64,000 nucleotides of DNA from Desulfosporosinus sp. Sb-LF (GTDB lineage Bacteria > Bacillota > Desulfitobacteriia > Desulfitobacteriales > Desulfitobacteriaceae): contig NZ_SPQR01000004.1 in the NCBI RefSeq assembly GCF_004766055.1, forward strand, positions 1 to 64,000. The letters are read 5' to 3'. A program made the translations under genes and the position numbers. Below, one piece after another: positions 43,969 to 54,312 of the stretch (position 1 is the stretch's first letter; every line of letters begins with the position of its first letter). A model generated the notes under the pieces. That model searched no databases. It was not told the DNA's origin and worked only from the letters and a program-made list of their open reading frames with translations.

Positions 43969-44490
43969 CTATCCCCTGATTTTTATAGCTAATCCCTTTA
44001 AGAAATTTCTAGCGAATTTATCCCCACACTCTTTATAATTGTTGTGACCTACTTTTCTTAAGAGAGCGCTCAATTCTCCCTTTGTTATAATGACTCCTGC
44101 TTTTTGGAATATATCCAGCATATCCTCACTTGTCAATGATAGAGCTATTTTCAATTTCTTAAGCAGCATATTATTTGGCTTATCATTATTAGTCAGTTCT
44201 AGTGTTTCAGGCAGCCCTGGTTTGGGCTCTTGTTTTCCTCTTTTCAAGATAATAAAGCCATTTAAAAAAGCCTCAAATGTACTATTCTTGCATTTTATAT
44301 TCTCATCTTTTTCATTTATTTTGTCGACAACTTCATTATCGTAACGGTAAGTTTCTTTTGATTTTATGAGTAGCTTTCTCACTTCTTCTTGTGTGAAATC
44401 AGCGCCACCAAGTTTAAATATCTTCTGCATATCTACGTCCCGGATGTCTAGTGCATATCTTAATCTGATTAATATATCGTTGTTATCCAT
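43969..44490 (-). CDS. DUF1456 (YehS-like) protein
   Basis: The 173-residue protein consists of two tandem copies of a helical unit: NNDILIRLRYALDIRDVDMQ, KIFKLGGADFTQEEVRKLLI, and the second KKLKIALSLTSEDMLDIFQK with GVIITKGELSALLRKVGHNN. This is the DUF1456 family, including YehS, of unknown function. AGGAGG precedes the ATG. A charged linker (KNSTFEAFLNGFIILKRGKQ) lies between and after the units. Confidence 0.85.
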   Translation of the reverse strand: MDNNDILIRLRYALDIRDVDMQKIFKLGGADFTQEEVRKLLIKSKETYRYDNEVVDKINEKDENIKCKNSTFEAFLNGFIILKRGKQEPKPGLPETLELTNNDKPNNMLLKKLKIALSLTSEDMLDIFQKAGVIITKGELSALLRKVGHNNYKECGDKFARNFLKGLAIKIRG

Positions 44491-44692
44491 TTGTAATCCT
44501 CCTATGCCTTTCTAAAATATATTTTCATTATAGCATGAATAGCTTGGCGTGGCAGAGGCGGGGACAGCCATTCAATATGGTATATATAGCTGCTCTAAAG
44601 AGGGAAACGGGTAAAATTTGCAATTCTAATGCTAATCAAAACTAGATATAGAGGCTGGGTCAATAATCAAGGCTTTCACTTAACCCCAATGT

Positions 44693-45624
44693 CAGCAATT
44701 TAGCCTTTGTATTAATCTCACAGCCTCTTATTATTTAAATTCATTTATTTTGTGAATTATCCTCCCATTTGTCCCATTTTGGATACACCTCCCCCTACCC
44801 CAAAATCATAGATCCATATTAAATTGACTAATTTCTACGAGCTGCTAAAAACCAATTCGGCTATATACTTCCGCAGATATAGTCCTTTTAATAAAAGCCT
44901 TACGATTTCTCGTTGAGTTGTAAAACGTTTTTTCAATCGTCTAACTAAAAATAATTGCATGGTATTCGACGCAATGAAGATCAAATAAAGCACAGCTTCA
45001 ACTGCCTTCCCTCCATGCACAAAGCAATGCTCTGAGCCACATTCGCGTTTCACGTTATTAAAAATCGAGTTCTCAATATTCCAACGTGCTCTGATTATTT
45101 TAAACAATGTTTTAAGCGTCATGTCCATACAAGTCGTTACAGTCATAATCTGTGTGCGTTTCTTGTTCTTATGTTTCATCGCAAATTTCATAAATCGCAA
45201 CGGTTGTTCCACGTTGTCCATAGTAAAGGTTGACTCGTAAACTTCTACTTTCTCAAAAGCCAAACACTAGTTTTGGACCAATCCCTACTGTTGACATGAC
45301 AGCGCCACTATGGAAGCAATGGGTCCTTTCACCTTTTGAATTCTTCAAGCATTTTGGACAGCTTTTCTTATTGCTCCCGAAGAATTTTGTTCTATCGATA
45401 GCAACCACAGTATATCCGTCAATAGTACTATTTTCAAAAACCTTATTCTCAACGGACTTTTTTAAAAATACTAAGCCTACCTCATAAGACGTCTTCCCAA
45501 TTCTAGTGGACACCCAATCCGCCAACATTCCTTCAAATCCACCGGGTGTGCCCGGCAACATCGTTATTAGGAGCGTCAGGACGGATGGACAAACCGACAG
45601 ATTCGCAAGACAGCCTGATCTCAA
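44693..45624 (-). mobile_element. degenerate DDE-transposase IS, copy D
   Basis: It starts CAGCAATTTAGCCTTTGTAT at 44693. Two frames cover most of the transposase C-terminal two thirds: 45253-45624 (KTSYEVGLVFLKKSVENKVF, VVAIDRTKFFGSNKKSCPKC) and 44835-45263 (FEKVEVYESTFTMDNVEQPL, RARWNIENSIFNNVKRECGS, RLKKRFTTQREIVRLLLKGL). An internal segment between the two frames is missing (the KRLISSVVKS part present in copy B). The N-terminus is replaced by unrelated coding-like sequence. Confidence 0.75.
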
Positions 45625-45758
45625 ATAGGCGGCTTAATTTCCCTTTACTTTGTTGTGTTATATCAACGGATTTGACTTGGTATATAAGTTCCTGTCCCTC
45701 TGCCTGGCTTTGTGTTATTATTGCATTAAAATAATTAATCATAAGCAGTGAGGGGAAA

Positions 45759-46661
45759 TTGAATAATACACAGCTATCATACACAGCAGGTGCACAAGAT
45801 GAGAATACTTTTTTGCGTGACCTACTCGCCTCAAAACTTTTGTTGTCCCATTCTTTGGTTGTTCACCTTAAGCACCAGAACAAAATACACGTGAACGGGC
45901 AATTGGTTCATACCAACTATCGCATCCAAGCGGGAGATTTTGTCACCATAGATATTGACCTCATTGAGGAGAGCAATATCATTCCAGAGTCGATTTCTCT
46001 AGACATCGTTTACGAAGATGAGGACTTTATGGTGGTGAACAAGCCTGCGGGCATGTCCACTCACCCATCCCGCCTGGGGGGCACCGGAACCTTGGCTAAT
46101 GCGGTAACTTATTACTGGCAAGGGTTGGGAAGGAACATCCTTTTCCGCCCGATTAACCGCCTTGATAAGGACACTTCCGGCTTGGTCCTCATAGGGAAAA
46201 GTCAGTTTGCCCACCAAGGCATCTTCAATCAGCTAAAGCAACACACAATTGACCGAAGGTATGTTGCTTTGGTAGAGAGATCGATGGCAAAAGATAATGG
46301 TCATATTGACCAACCAATCGCCCGGCTGGATGATAAAAAGCGCCAGCGAATTGTCCATCCAACTGGTCAGTCAGCAACAACCCATTATCAGGTACTTGAC
46401 AAGTATCCTGACCACACCCTCTTGTCACTAAAGTTAGAGACCGGTCGCACCCATCAGATAAGGGTTCATCTAAGTTTTATCGGTCACCCGGTATGCGGTG
46501 ACCTCCTGTACGGATTTGCTTCGCCTTTAATAAAACGACAAGCTCTGCACGCCGACAGGATACGTTTCACCCACCCCCGTAGCGGCAAAGAAGTAATTTT
46601 AGATATCCCCTTAGCGGAAGACATTCAAACAGCTGTTGACTATCTGGTTAACCGGGTATAA
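45759..46661 (+). CDS. RluA-family pseudouridine synthase
   Basis: A TTG start at 45759 follows GAGGGGAAA by a few bases, giving 300 residues. It has an N-terminal S4-like segment (LASKLLLSHSLVVHLKHQNK), the start of the catalytic domain DIVYEDEDFMVVNKPAGMST and the catalytic aspartate in NRLDKDTSGLVLIGKS (near residue 136). The C-terminal GRTHQIRVHLSFIGHPVCGD motif is intact. It isomerises specific uridines in rRNA or tRNA. Base composition is higher in GC than the flanking IS copies. Confidence 0.92.
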   Translation: MNNTQLSYTAGAQDENTFLRDLLASKLLLSHSLVVHLKHQNKIHVNGQLVHTNYRIQAGDFVTIDIDLIEESNIIPESISLDIVYEDEDFMVVNKPAGMSTHPSRLGGTGTLANAVTYYWQGLGRNILFRPINRLDKDTSGLVLIGKSQFAHQGIFNQLKQHTIDRRYVALVERSMAKDNGHIDQPIARLDDKKRQRIVHPTGQSATTHYQVLDKYPDHTLLSLKLETGRTHQIRVHLSFIGHPVCGDLLYGFASPLIKRQALHADRIRFTHPRSGKEVILDIPLAEDIQTAVDYLVNRV

Positions 46662-46711
46662 TTATTGATATTGTTTTTGATGTGCCCATTAACGATCATT
46701 CCAGTCTCAAA

Positions 46712-47741
46712 CAGCAATTTAACCTCTGTAAGAATTTCACAGCCTCTTATTGTTAAATCCATTTATTTTGTGAATCATCCTCCCATTTATCTCATTTTGG
46801 ATACACCTTCCCCTACCCCCAAATTGTATATGCTTATTTATTGCTCATTTCTATAAGCTGCTAAAAACCAATTCGGTTTTATACTTCAGCAGATATAGTC
46901 CTTTTAATAAAAGCCTTACGATTTCTCGTTGAGTTGTAAAATGTTTTCTCAGTACTCTAACTAAAAAAATTGCATGATATTCGATGCAATGAAGATCAAA
47001 TAAAGCACAGCTTCAACTGCCTTCCCTCTATGCACAAAGCAATGCTCAAAATCCCTTTTCGCACTCCCAAACCTCTACTGCCTCCGTCTTATTTACTGTC
47101 TTTCTTGCTAACCGTAAACTGTTATTGTTTTTTGCTTGGACAATTGTTTCAATACCCAAATTATTGCAGTGGTTAATCCAGATGGAATTACAGGCCAGAT
47201 CATAAACTACAACATCCATCAAGTTTCTCTGACTCTTCACGACGCTTGAAATTAGTCTTTTCACTACGTTCAACTCGCCTTCATTCTTTGACGTGGAATC
47301 TTGTCAGGGCTTGTACATCTCAAAAGCCAAACACTAGTTTTGGACCAATCCCTACTGTTGACATGACAGTTCCACTATGGAAGCAATGGGTCTTTTCACC
47401 TTTGGTATTATTCAAGCATTCTGGACAGGTTTTATTATAAAGCTTTTTGGCCTAAGCAAAAACCAAAACGCACAGATAGAATTACTTAACCCGTGCTATA
47501 AGTTGGTTAACTCTTCCGTCAGAGAGTTCATTCAAACCACGTTCATGTGGTAAACATTTTTCATATAGCTAACTAATTTTGCAAAGTAGTTATTTCTCAT
47601 TTTATCCTCTCTTCCCTCTGATTTTAGCAGAAAGAGAGGGCTGACATAGACTCTGAAAAACTTCGAATTTGATACCCTTTTGAAATCGGAAAAAATACAA
47701 GTGGAATCAATGGTCTGACTGTGGTAGGGGCTAAAGTGCTG
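46712..47741 (-). mobile_element. degenerate DDE-transposase IS, copy E, both ends present
   Basis: The left end CAGCAATTTAACCTCTGTAA (46712) and the right end GGGGCTAAAGTGCTG (47727-47741) are inverted relatives (CAGCA-TTTAGCC), so these are the element's termini. Between them are the transposase C-terminus (46860-47030), the middle (47046-47273, MNVVKRLISSVVKSQRNLMD) and the N-terminus (near 47450-47600, MRNNYFAKLV, MKNVYHM), with large internal deletions and frame changes. This copy shows the element's overall layout. Confidence 0.75.
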
Positions 47742-47770
47742 AAACTACAGTGCAGTGCCATCTTTTGTAT

Positions 47771-48121
47771 TTAGAAATTTGTTTTTTCTATATAGTGACA
47801 ATTAACGTTGATATGGTTTAAGAATAACAATAATCTTTCATAAAGTGGGTGAGCTTTATCACCATACTTTGTTTCTAGATTTTCTCCAATATCTTTTATA
47901 GTTTTCATGCCATCTATTTGTAAAAATACACAACTTCCATATTCATCTAGGGAAATTTTTGTATATTCTGGAATTCTAAATTTAAGTTTTCTAAAGAACT
48001 TTTGAACTTTATGATCTTGTTTTTTAAGTATAATCACAATATTGTCTTTATCAACTTCATACTCTAAATTATCAGAAGTTTTAAATACTATATTTAGAAC
48101 TTCTTCGTTGTTATTTGGCAT
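47771..48121 (-). CDS. PqqD-family protein linked to the OPT transporter
   Basis: The 116-residue protein has the PqqD-like core: FRIPEYTKISLDEYGSCVFL, then QIDGMKTIKDIGENLETKYG and LYERLLLFLNHI. PqqD proteins present peptides to radical-SAM enzymes, but free-standing copies next to OPT transporters occur in Clostridia without such an enzyme. The ATG lies within the last codons of the OPT gene (overlap 11 bp), so the two are co-translated. It is AT-rich like its partner. Confidence 0.75.
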   Translation of the reverse strand: MPNNNEEVLNIVFKTSDNLEYEVDKDNIVIILKKQDHKVQKFFRKLKFRIPEYTKISLDEYGSCVFLQIDGMKTIKDIGENLETKYGDKAHPLYERLLLFLNHINVNCHYIEKTNF

Positions 48122-50030
48122 CTTTCACCTTACTGTTTAGTAAAGGTAGTATAGTAGCTATTATTAGAGCTACTAATAGTACAAATGCCATACCATTAGA
48201 AGCAGTGAATCCACTTGGGCCACTTCCTTTTATAACACCTGATATTTGAAGTATTATACCGACAAGTCCTATTATAGAACCACCAGCAACAAGTCCAGAA
48301 GATAAGCTTATACCATTAGCAACTTTAACTTCTTTTTCTTGTTTAGATTTAGAACTTCTTTCTATAAATAAACGAACTAATGCACCTATTAATATTATAG
48401 AAGTTGTAGATATTGGTAAGTAGAATCCTATAGCAACTGTCATTATAGGAAGGTTTAATAAGTATAAAACAACGCCCATAACAGCACCAACAATTATCAT
48501 AGGCCAAGGTAATTGACCTGACATTATACCAGCAGTTAATGTTGACATTAAGTTAGCTTGAGGTAGTGCAAATGGAACGTTATCACCTGTCATTGCTAGT
48601 TGGCTAGAAAGTAATAATATAACACCAACAACTACCGCAACACCAACTATACTAGCTATAGCGAAGTATTTATCCATTTCGTTTTTGTTACCACCTATGA
48701 TGAAAGCAACTTTTTGGGATTGACAGTAACCACCAGCTATAGATATAGCAATAACTATAAATGTACCGAATAAAAGTAAAGATCTGTTGTTTTCAGGATT
48801 TTTCCATCCCATTACAACGAATAATGATGTTACAAGAACTAAAGAAGCTATAGTCATACCTGATACAGGAAGGTTTGAAGTTCCTATAGTACCAGTTAAA
48901 CGACCAGAAACTATAACAAATAGTAATGATAAGAATAATGATAAAATAGAAGCAGTTATTGCCATAAATATATTACCACCAGATATCAAGAATCCTGCAA
49001 TAAAACCTACTATTACACCACTAATTAATATTAAGTTCGTATAAGATGAATTACTAGAACTATTTGAAGACTTAGCATTAAGAGTTTCTTTTATAGAAGA
49101 TATTATAGTGGGTATGAGCCTTATAGCACCTATTAGACCACCAGAAAGCATCATACCAGCGCCAATATATTTTACATAACTACCAGCTATATTTTTAACG
49201 TGCATAACATTTATAGCAACATTAGGATTATTCCATACAGTTGCACCGTCTTTTGCAAAAGAAGAGAAGTAACCTATTAAAGGCATAATACCGAAGTTAG
49301 CTAATAAAGAACCAGCAAACATAGTTAAAGAAACTTCCGAACCAACTATGAAACCTATACCTAATAATAGAGGATTAACTTCAATTTCAAATTTCCACTT
49401 GAAGAAAGATTCGTTTATATAGCTTATTACGTTGTTAGCCACATTTAAAAATGAACCAGTTATAACAGTAATAACACCACTTACTCCGAACCCGATTCCC
49501 ATATACTTCATTGATTCTCCAGCACCCTCTGAAGCAACAAGTGTTTCAGATATAGCCATTGACTCAGGGTACATTAATTTACCATGTTCTTCAACTAATA
49601 AGTAATTGTAAACAAGAGAAGCTATTCCTATGCCGAATAAAACTCCACCTACACCAATAGCAAAGCCTTCAAAGAAAGAAACTTTGGAGCCTATTAAAAG
49701 AACTGCTGGTAAAACGAATATCATACCGCTAGCAACTGATTCTCCTCCACTTGACATACCTTGAACTAAGTTTTTGCCAAGGATACTTTTTTGTTTAGCA
49801 AATGCTGCTATAAAAGCTGAACCTATTATAGAACCAGGTATACCAGCTGCAACTGTAAGCCCTGATTTCATACCTGAATAAGCAGTAGATGCTGCGAATA
49901 ACGCAGCCAAAATAATACCTATTATTAATACGGCAACGTTTCCACCAGATTTAGAACCACTGGAAACGTAAGGAACGTAGTCTTTACCAGCCACGCCACC
50001 ATATGCATCTTTAGATAATTTATTATCCAT
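48111..50030 (-). CDS. OPT-family oligopeptide transporter
   Basis: The 639-residue protein has about 16 hydrophobic segments and OPT-family motifs: SAFIAAFAKQKSILGKNLVQ, ILFGIGIASLVYNY-like GGVLFGIGIASLVYNYLLVE, and GYFSSFAKDGATVWN. It imports peptides or metal-chelates with protons. The coding sequence is strongly AT-rich and repetitive in codon choice (ATA, TTA, GCT, AGA), more like Peptostreptococcaceae than its neighbours, which suggests transfer together with the downstream PqqD-like gene. GGAGGT lies before the ATG at 50030. Confidence 0.9.
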   Translation of the reverse strand: MDNKLSKDAYGGVAGKDYVPYVSSGSKSGGNVAVLIIGIILAALFAASTAYSGMKSGLTVAAGIPGSIIGSAFIAAFAKQKSILGKNLVQGMSSGGESVASGMIFVLPAVLLIGSKVSFFEGFAIGVGGVLFGIGIASLVYNYLLVEEHGKLMYPESMAISETLVASEGAGESMKYMGIGFGVSGVITVITGSFLNVANNVISYINESFFKWKFEIEVNPLLLGIGFIVGSEVSLTMFAGSLLANFGIMPLIGYFSSFAKDGATVWNNPNVAINVMHVKNIAGSYVKYIGAGMMLSGGLIGAIRLIPTIISSIKETLNAKSSNSSSNSSYTNLILISGVIVGFIAGFLISGGNIFMAITASILSLFLSLLFVIVSGRLTGTIGTSNLPVSGMTIASLVLVTSLFVVMGWKNPENNRSLLLFGTFIVIAISIAGGYCQSQKVAFIIGGNKNEMDKYFAIASIVGVAVVVGVILLLSSQLAMTGDNVPFALPQANLMSTLTAGIMSGQLPWPMIIVGAVMGVVLYLLNLPIMTVAIGFYLPISTTSIILIGALVRLFIERSSKSKQEKEVKVANGISLSSGLVAGGSIIGLVGIILQISGVIKGSGPSGFTASNGMAFVLLVALIIATILPLLNSKVKDAK

Positions 50031-50039
50031 AAGACGTGT

Positions 50040-50494
50040 ACCTCCTTTTATATTTTTTTATAGTGTTAGTCGCTTTTAGAATTCTGTAGCCGACCGCTTA
50101 AATTATTGAGCATACTCATTATTCCCTAAAAAGACATCATTAATTTTAATTTTTTATCTCTAATTATTACGCACTCAATACTCATTGTGTTTAAAATCTT
50201 AAAATTAGCTCTATCATTCTGTGTATTGCTTCAATGGCCCACCAAAGTTTGCTATTGGGCTATATGGATATTGTCCGCAAACATCTATACCACAAATTCA
50301 TTTATGTACAGCAATAAATTTGATCAATTAAGTTACTGAATAAGCTTAGTATGCACTCGATACCCATTTGTAACCATTTGTGATTCATCAATAACATATT
50401 AATAACTACTAACATATACATTATTAGTAGAAACTGATGATTTTATTTATTTTTTTATATCTTCTTATCCTAGCTTCCCCATGAAAAAAGTATA
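50040..50494. other. long upstream region of the OPT gene, no gene
   Basis: AT-rich spacer. Short partial repeats (CACTCAATACTCATTGTG near 50170 and GCACTCGATACCCATTTGT near 50355) are present. No T-box or known riboswitch words were found. Confidence 0.35.
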
Positions 50495-50533
50495 AAAATA
50501 GGAGTAAGGAAACCTAATTCTTAATCCTATTTT
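50495..50533. terminator. terminator-like hairpin
   Basis: AAAATAGGA-G-TAAG pairs with CTTA-A-TCCTATTTT around an 11-nt loop, with T-rich flanks on both strands. Confidence 0.5.
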
Positions 50534-50772
50534 ATTTCTATCTTATACCTTGATATATCTGGCTTAGCCAGTAATATGTACTACTTATACTAAATCTTCG
50601 TTTTTTCTTAACTCTATTCACTCGCTTCTGCACAGGTTTTTACAAAGTAGCAAGTTTTTTTAGTTATTTTTCTCCATGAATAGTCTCAGAATCATTTTGA
50701 GCCCGTTACCGCTAGAAAAGTCAAAGCAGTTCCAAGTGAACTACCCCTAAAAACGGACATTGAAAGAAATAG

Positions 50773-50811
50773 ACCTCCTATTGTAGAATTTTAAAATCTA
50801 CAGTAGGAGGT
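50773..50811 (+). terminator. hairpin with flanking T-run
   Basis: ACCTCCTATTGTAGA pairs with TCTACAGTAGGAGGT (one mismatch) around a 9-nt loop, followed by TTTTG. It lies just before the IS copy at 50826. Confidence 0.5.
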
Positions 50812-50825
50812 TTTGTTATGTCTGC

Positions 50826-51487
50826 TCAAAGCCAATCATCTGTTTTGGACCGATCCCTACTGTTGACTTGACAGCGCCACTATGGAAGTACTGAGTCTTT
50901 TCACCTTTGGTATTCTTCAGGCATTCTGGCAGCTTTTCTTATTGCTCCCGAAGAATTTTGTTCTATCGATTGCAGTCACAGTATATCCGTCGATTGTACC
51001 GTTTCCAAAAACCTTATTCTCAACTTACTTTTTTTTACGATGTAATAATTTATTTGGCTTAGTCCGTTCATATCAATTACTTTAAGTGTATCCCTGATCG
51101 CATCGATTTGAGGTAGTTTTGTTCCTTGGGGAAAAAGTTTACTAAACTCATTATTCTTAATCATAGAATTTAGCTCATTAAAGCTTTTTATCCTAAGCAG
51201 AAAACCAAAAACACAGGCAGAATAAATTCGCCTGTGCTATAAGTGGGGTTAACTCTTCCATCTGAAAGCTTATTCAACCCTCGTTCAATTTGATAAACAT
51301 ACTTTATATACCTTACCAATTTAGCAAAGTAGCTATTTCTCATGTTATTCCGCTCTTTCCCTCTGATTTTAGCAGAAAGAAGGTCTGACAGAAGCTTGAA
51401 AATCTCCGAATTTGATACGCTTTAGAAATCGGGAAAGTTGATACCAGATAAATTAATGATCCGGCTGTGGTAGAAGCTAAAGTTCTG
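50826..51487 (-). mobile_element. degenerate DDE-transposase IS, copy F (N-terminal half and right end)
   Basis: The minus strand carries the N-terminal half, MIKNNEFSKLFPQGTKLPQI and DAIRDTLKVIDMNGLSQINY, then a short middle part with VENKVF-like codons. The right terminal sequence AGAAGCTAAAGTTCTG ends at 51487. The C-terminal half is deleted at about 50826, next to the hairpin at 50773. Confidence 0.7.
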
Positions 51488-51623
51488 CTTGTGACTGGGT
51501 TATTGTTCAAGCGAGAGCAATCGGACATGCGCTTAAGAAATATCGTCTAGTTATTGCTACTACATTCCCTATCTATAACTTATCGAATTATGATAACCCT
51601 ACAATTCCCTCGCTGTTGCGTCA

Positions 51624-52778
51624 TCACAACTTCTCAGTTACCAAATCAAAGCCTTCTAGCATAGCCGTGTCATCAATTCGAATCATCAAATATCGTATAC
51701 CATCCTTGGTTACTTGCTTAATATTTTTCAGTTCTTGAGGGTAGATCGAAATTGCCGCTGTGTTAGTATCAATTTTAATCGACTTCGTTGCCTGATTAGG
51801 GGTAATACTCGATGCTTTAAACTCGTAGTTTTCCCGACCCATAATTCCCAAATAAGAGGATCTTAACTTATCTGCGGTGTTAACTCCGCTATTTTCTAAG
51901 ATTCTCTCCATATCTTTCAAACCGATCATAGAAACTTCTCCGCTTTCAGCCTCTTCTTCAAGCCGACGACCAAGTTCCTCATAAATGTTCGAAACAACTT
52001 CTGGCTGAATTTCTGCTCCTGCAACATCTCGCACAACTTCTAGAAAACGCTCTTTGTCATCCTTCGCTGTCGACTTCAATTCACAATCAAGAATATTTTC
52101 TACAAACAACGAATTGGGCTTGTTTTCAGTTTTGGTATAATAAACAACCTTATCAGTATCTGCTGCATTTTCACTAAACGAAGGAAACATAAAGCCCTCA
52201 GAAGGAGCCTCTGTATTAATAATTACGTTCATAGGAACGCTTGTTTTGAACTCCCTTTCCTCAAAATCAAATTTAAGTGACTTTTTAGGAATAATGATAG
52301 GACTGATACTACCTATGAAAAATTGTAGTACATAGGCTTCGGCATCATCATCAAGTTCGCTATCTCTCTTTTTAGATTTATAAGCCTCACCGCGTACAAA
52401 GCTGATCATAAAATCCTTCTCATAAGTCTCACACGTTTCTTCCAGAATTTTATTCACAATAGTTAAGGTTGCCTCTCTAAAATCCTTGGTACTTAAGGTA
52501 TGAAACATATGCTTTTGTGTTACATTTTCACCCAGTTTATTGTCTTTGAACTCTAACTCAAAAATCTTAGAATCAATCTTTCCTGACAATACCTTTTTAA
52601 AGTTTTCTAAATACAATTCTTTTCTTTCTTCATCCATCACGTCAAAATACAATTCTTCCGAACAAAGGATGGCCTTGCTATCTTGTTTGATATAATAACT
52701 GCAAATTTCTTGAATCTTCAATTTCGAGTTGTTTGTTTTAAGTTCTCTGCGAATACTAGCAATATCTTCTTTGTTCAT
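51624..52778 (-). CDS. DUF4317 protein
   Basis: The 384-residue protein starts MNKEDIASIRRELKTNNSKL and contains SYYIKQDSKAILCSEELYFD, HTLSTKDFREATLTIVNKIL and IIIPKKSLKFDFEEREFKTS, with a C-terminal domain around ERFLEVVRDVAGAEIQPEVV. This order is that of DUF4317, a Firmicute family of unknown function. There is no signal or membrane segment. A GGGAGA site lies before the ATG. It stands alone. Confidence 0.8.
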   Translation of the reverse strand: MNKEDIASIRRELKTNNSKLKIQEICSYYIKQDSKAILCSEELYFDVMDEERKELYLENFKKVLSGKIDSKIFELEFKDNKLGENVTQKHMFHTLSTKDFREATLTIVNKILEETCETYEKDFMISFVRGEAYKSKKRDSELDDDAEAYVLQFFIGSISPIIIPKKSLKFDFEEREFKTSVPMNVIINTEAPSEGFMFPSFSENAADTDKVVYYTKTENKPNSLFVENILDCELKSTAKDDKERFLEVVRDVAGAEIQPEVVSNIYEELGRRLEEEAESGEVSMIGLKDMERILENSGVNTADKLRSSYLGIMGRENYEFKASSITPNQATKSIKIDTNTAAISIYPQELKNIKQVTKDGIRYLMIRIDDTAMLEGFDLVTEKL

Positions 52779-53557
52779 TCATCTATCTCCCTTTTATCAG
52801 TGGTATAACTGGTGATTTTCCGTAGACGGTTTCTATTTTAACATACAAATTGGTCATAATCGTAATTAAAATACTCGTTCTGTCAAATCCCCCTGTTCAT
52901 CAGAGCGTTATACTTATCAAACTGAGGCTTTGGCACCTGGATATCTATTTCTACAGGTATCTTTCCCGGTGTATTGACGGTTTTAGAAAGGCTCGTATCT
53001 GCTCGATAGTTCAGGGTTTTTCAGAAAGCCTATAGCTATCAGAACCTTATACTCTCCATGGTCAACACAAAGTCTCAGCAGCCTAACCATCTCGCGCCAA
53101 AGCAAAATAAGTGAATACAGGCATGCAACCAAGCCGCGCGCGCCTGTAAAATCTCCATTCGGGCTACGCCCATTTTCCGATTTACAGCGCATATCTATAC
53201 CAGTAAGTGGCTCAATATTCTTCCAGCGTTTTCACTAATATGGATCACTTTTATACTGGTGTTAGTGGATCAAATTTTTCCTGGCGAATACTCACTTTTT
53301 GGACATTCGCATACTTTCGCCACCGTCCCATCAATCCAGCTCAAGTGTACCTGTATAGTTTTACCCCAACCAACTCTCCAACTTCAAAAGGGGTCTTCCA
53401 TTGGAAAGCAGGGAATTCAAGTATTTAATTAAAACACTTGAAGCTAGGGGCTATGTAAATTTCAATTTAAATAGCGCTATATTAAGGATTTCCTTTTGTA
53501 CAAGCAGGGTTGAGTGATATACTTATTCTCTCAAACTCAGAAGTGGAGGTAGGAGAA
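52779..53557. other. no intact gene; transposase-like debris and a palindrome
   Basis: Positions 52860-53110, minus, hold broken codons such as MVRLLRLCVDHGEYKVLIAI and VEIDIQVPKPQFDKYN, reminiscent of IS21-type transposase ends but not secure. 53144-53187 is an imperfect 20-bp inverted repeat (CTGTAAA...GGGC-TAC-GCCC...TTTACAG). No other frame is supported. Confidence 0.35.
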
Positions 53558-54130
53558 ATGGTACTTGACTTTAAATTACTTCAGCTGGAAACCGAACGAT
53601 TGGTATTAAGATTGTTGGATGAGAACTCTGCGGGTTTAGTTTTGGATTATTATGATCGAAATGATGAGTTTCTCAAAGAATGGGAGGCATTAAAAGATCG
53701 TGAATTCTATACAGTTGATTACCATCGGGAAACACTTCGCAAGGAGTTGTCCAAAATGACTGATGGTGGGGCATTTAGAGTCTGGATTTTTAAAAAGGAG
53801 AATGCCTTTTCCAGAACTATTGGATCAATTGGTTTAAACAATATCATCCGTGGCGCTTTTCTCTCATGCCATCTTGGCTATAAACTAGACACGAATGAAA
53901 TAAATCAAGGCTATATGACGGAGGCTTTAAATAAAGTTGTTGAATTTGCCTTCGTCACTTTAGGACTTCATCGTATTGAGGCCAATATCTTGCCTCGAAA
54001 TGTACGGTCAATGAGGGTAGTTGAAAAGCTTGGATTTTATAACGAAGGCTTAGCAAAAAAATACCTTCGAATTAACGGAGCATGGGAAGACCATATTCAT
54101 ATGGTTCTATTAAATGAAGCTATGGAATAA
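53558..54130 (+). CDS. GNAT-family N-acetyltransferase (RimJ/RimL type)
   Basis: The ATG at 53558 follows GGAGGTAGGAGAA, so it is preferred to the upstream in-frame ATG at 53510; it gives 190 residues. The GNAT core is complete: TERLVLRLLDENSAGLVLDY, then FSRTIGSIGLNNIIRGAFLS, CHLGYKLDTNEINQGYMTEA (acetyl-CoA-binding Q-x-G region) and HRIEANILPRNVRSMRVVEK with LGF. Relatives acetylate ribosomal protein N-termini or other amines. Confidence 0.9.
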   Translation: MVLDFKLLQLETERLVLRLLDENSAGLVLDYYDRNDEFLKEWEALKDREFYTVDYHRETLRKELSKMTDGGAFRVWIFKKENAFSRTIGSIGLNNIIRGAFLSCHLGYKLDTNEINQGYMTEALNKVVEFAFVTLGLHRIEANILPRNVRSMRVVEKLGFYNEGLAKKYLRINGAWEDHIHMVLLNEAME

Positions 54131-54312
54131 GAAACCTGAGTGTAAGGAGTATTGTAAACAGCTTATTCACCCTCGATGATGTTGTCCGGAATAAGCCAGC
54201 TTATGGTTGTATGAGAACTGTGTTCGATGGGCCTTCATTTGGAAACTATGGAATTAAGTGCAACTCATTCGACACTTACAGTCACGTCACGGTATCACAA
54301 TTGGGTATTTTG

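Noticed and set aside
50040-50600. Possible T-box or riboswitch before the OPT transporter gene
   Set aside because: No T-box sequence (GGTGG antiterminator core) or known aptamer words were found; only an AT-rich spacer and a terminator-like hairpin.
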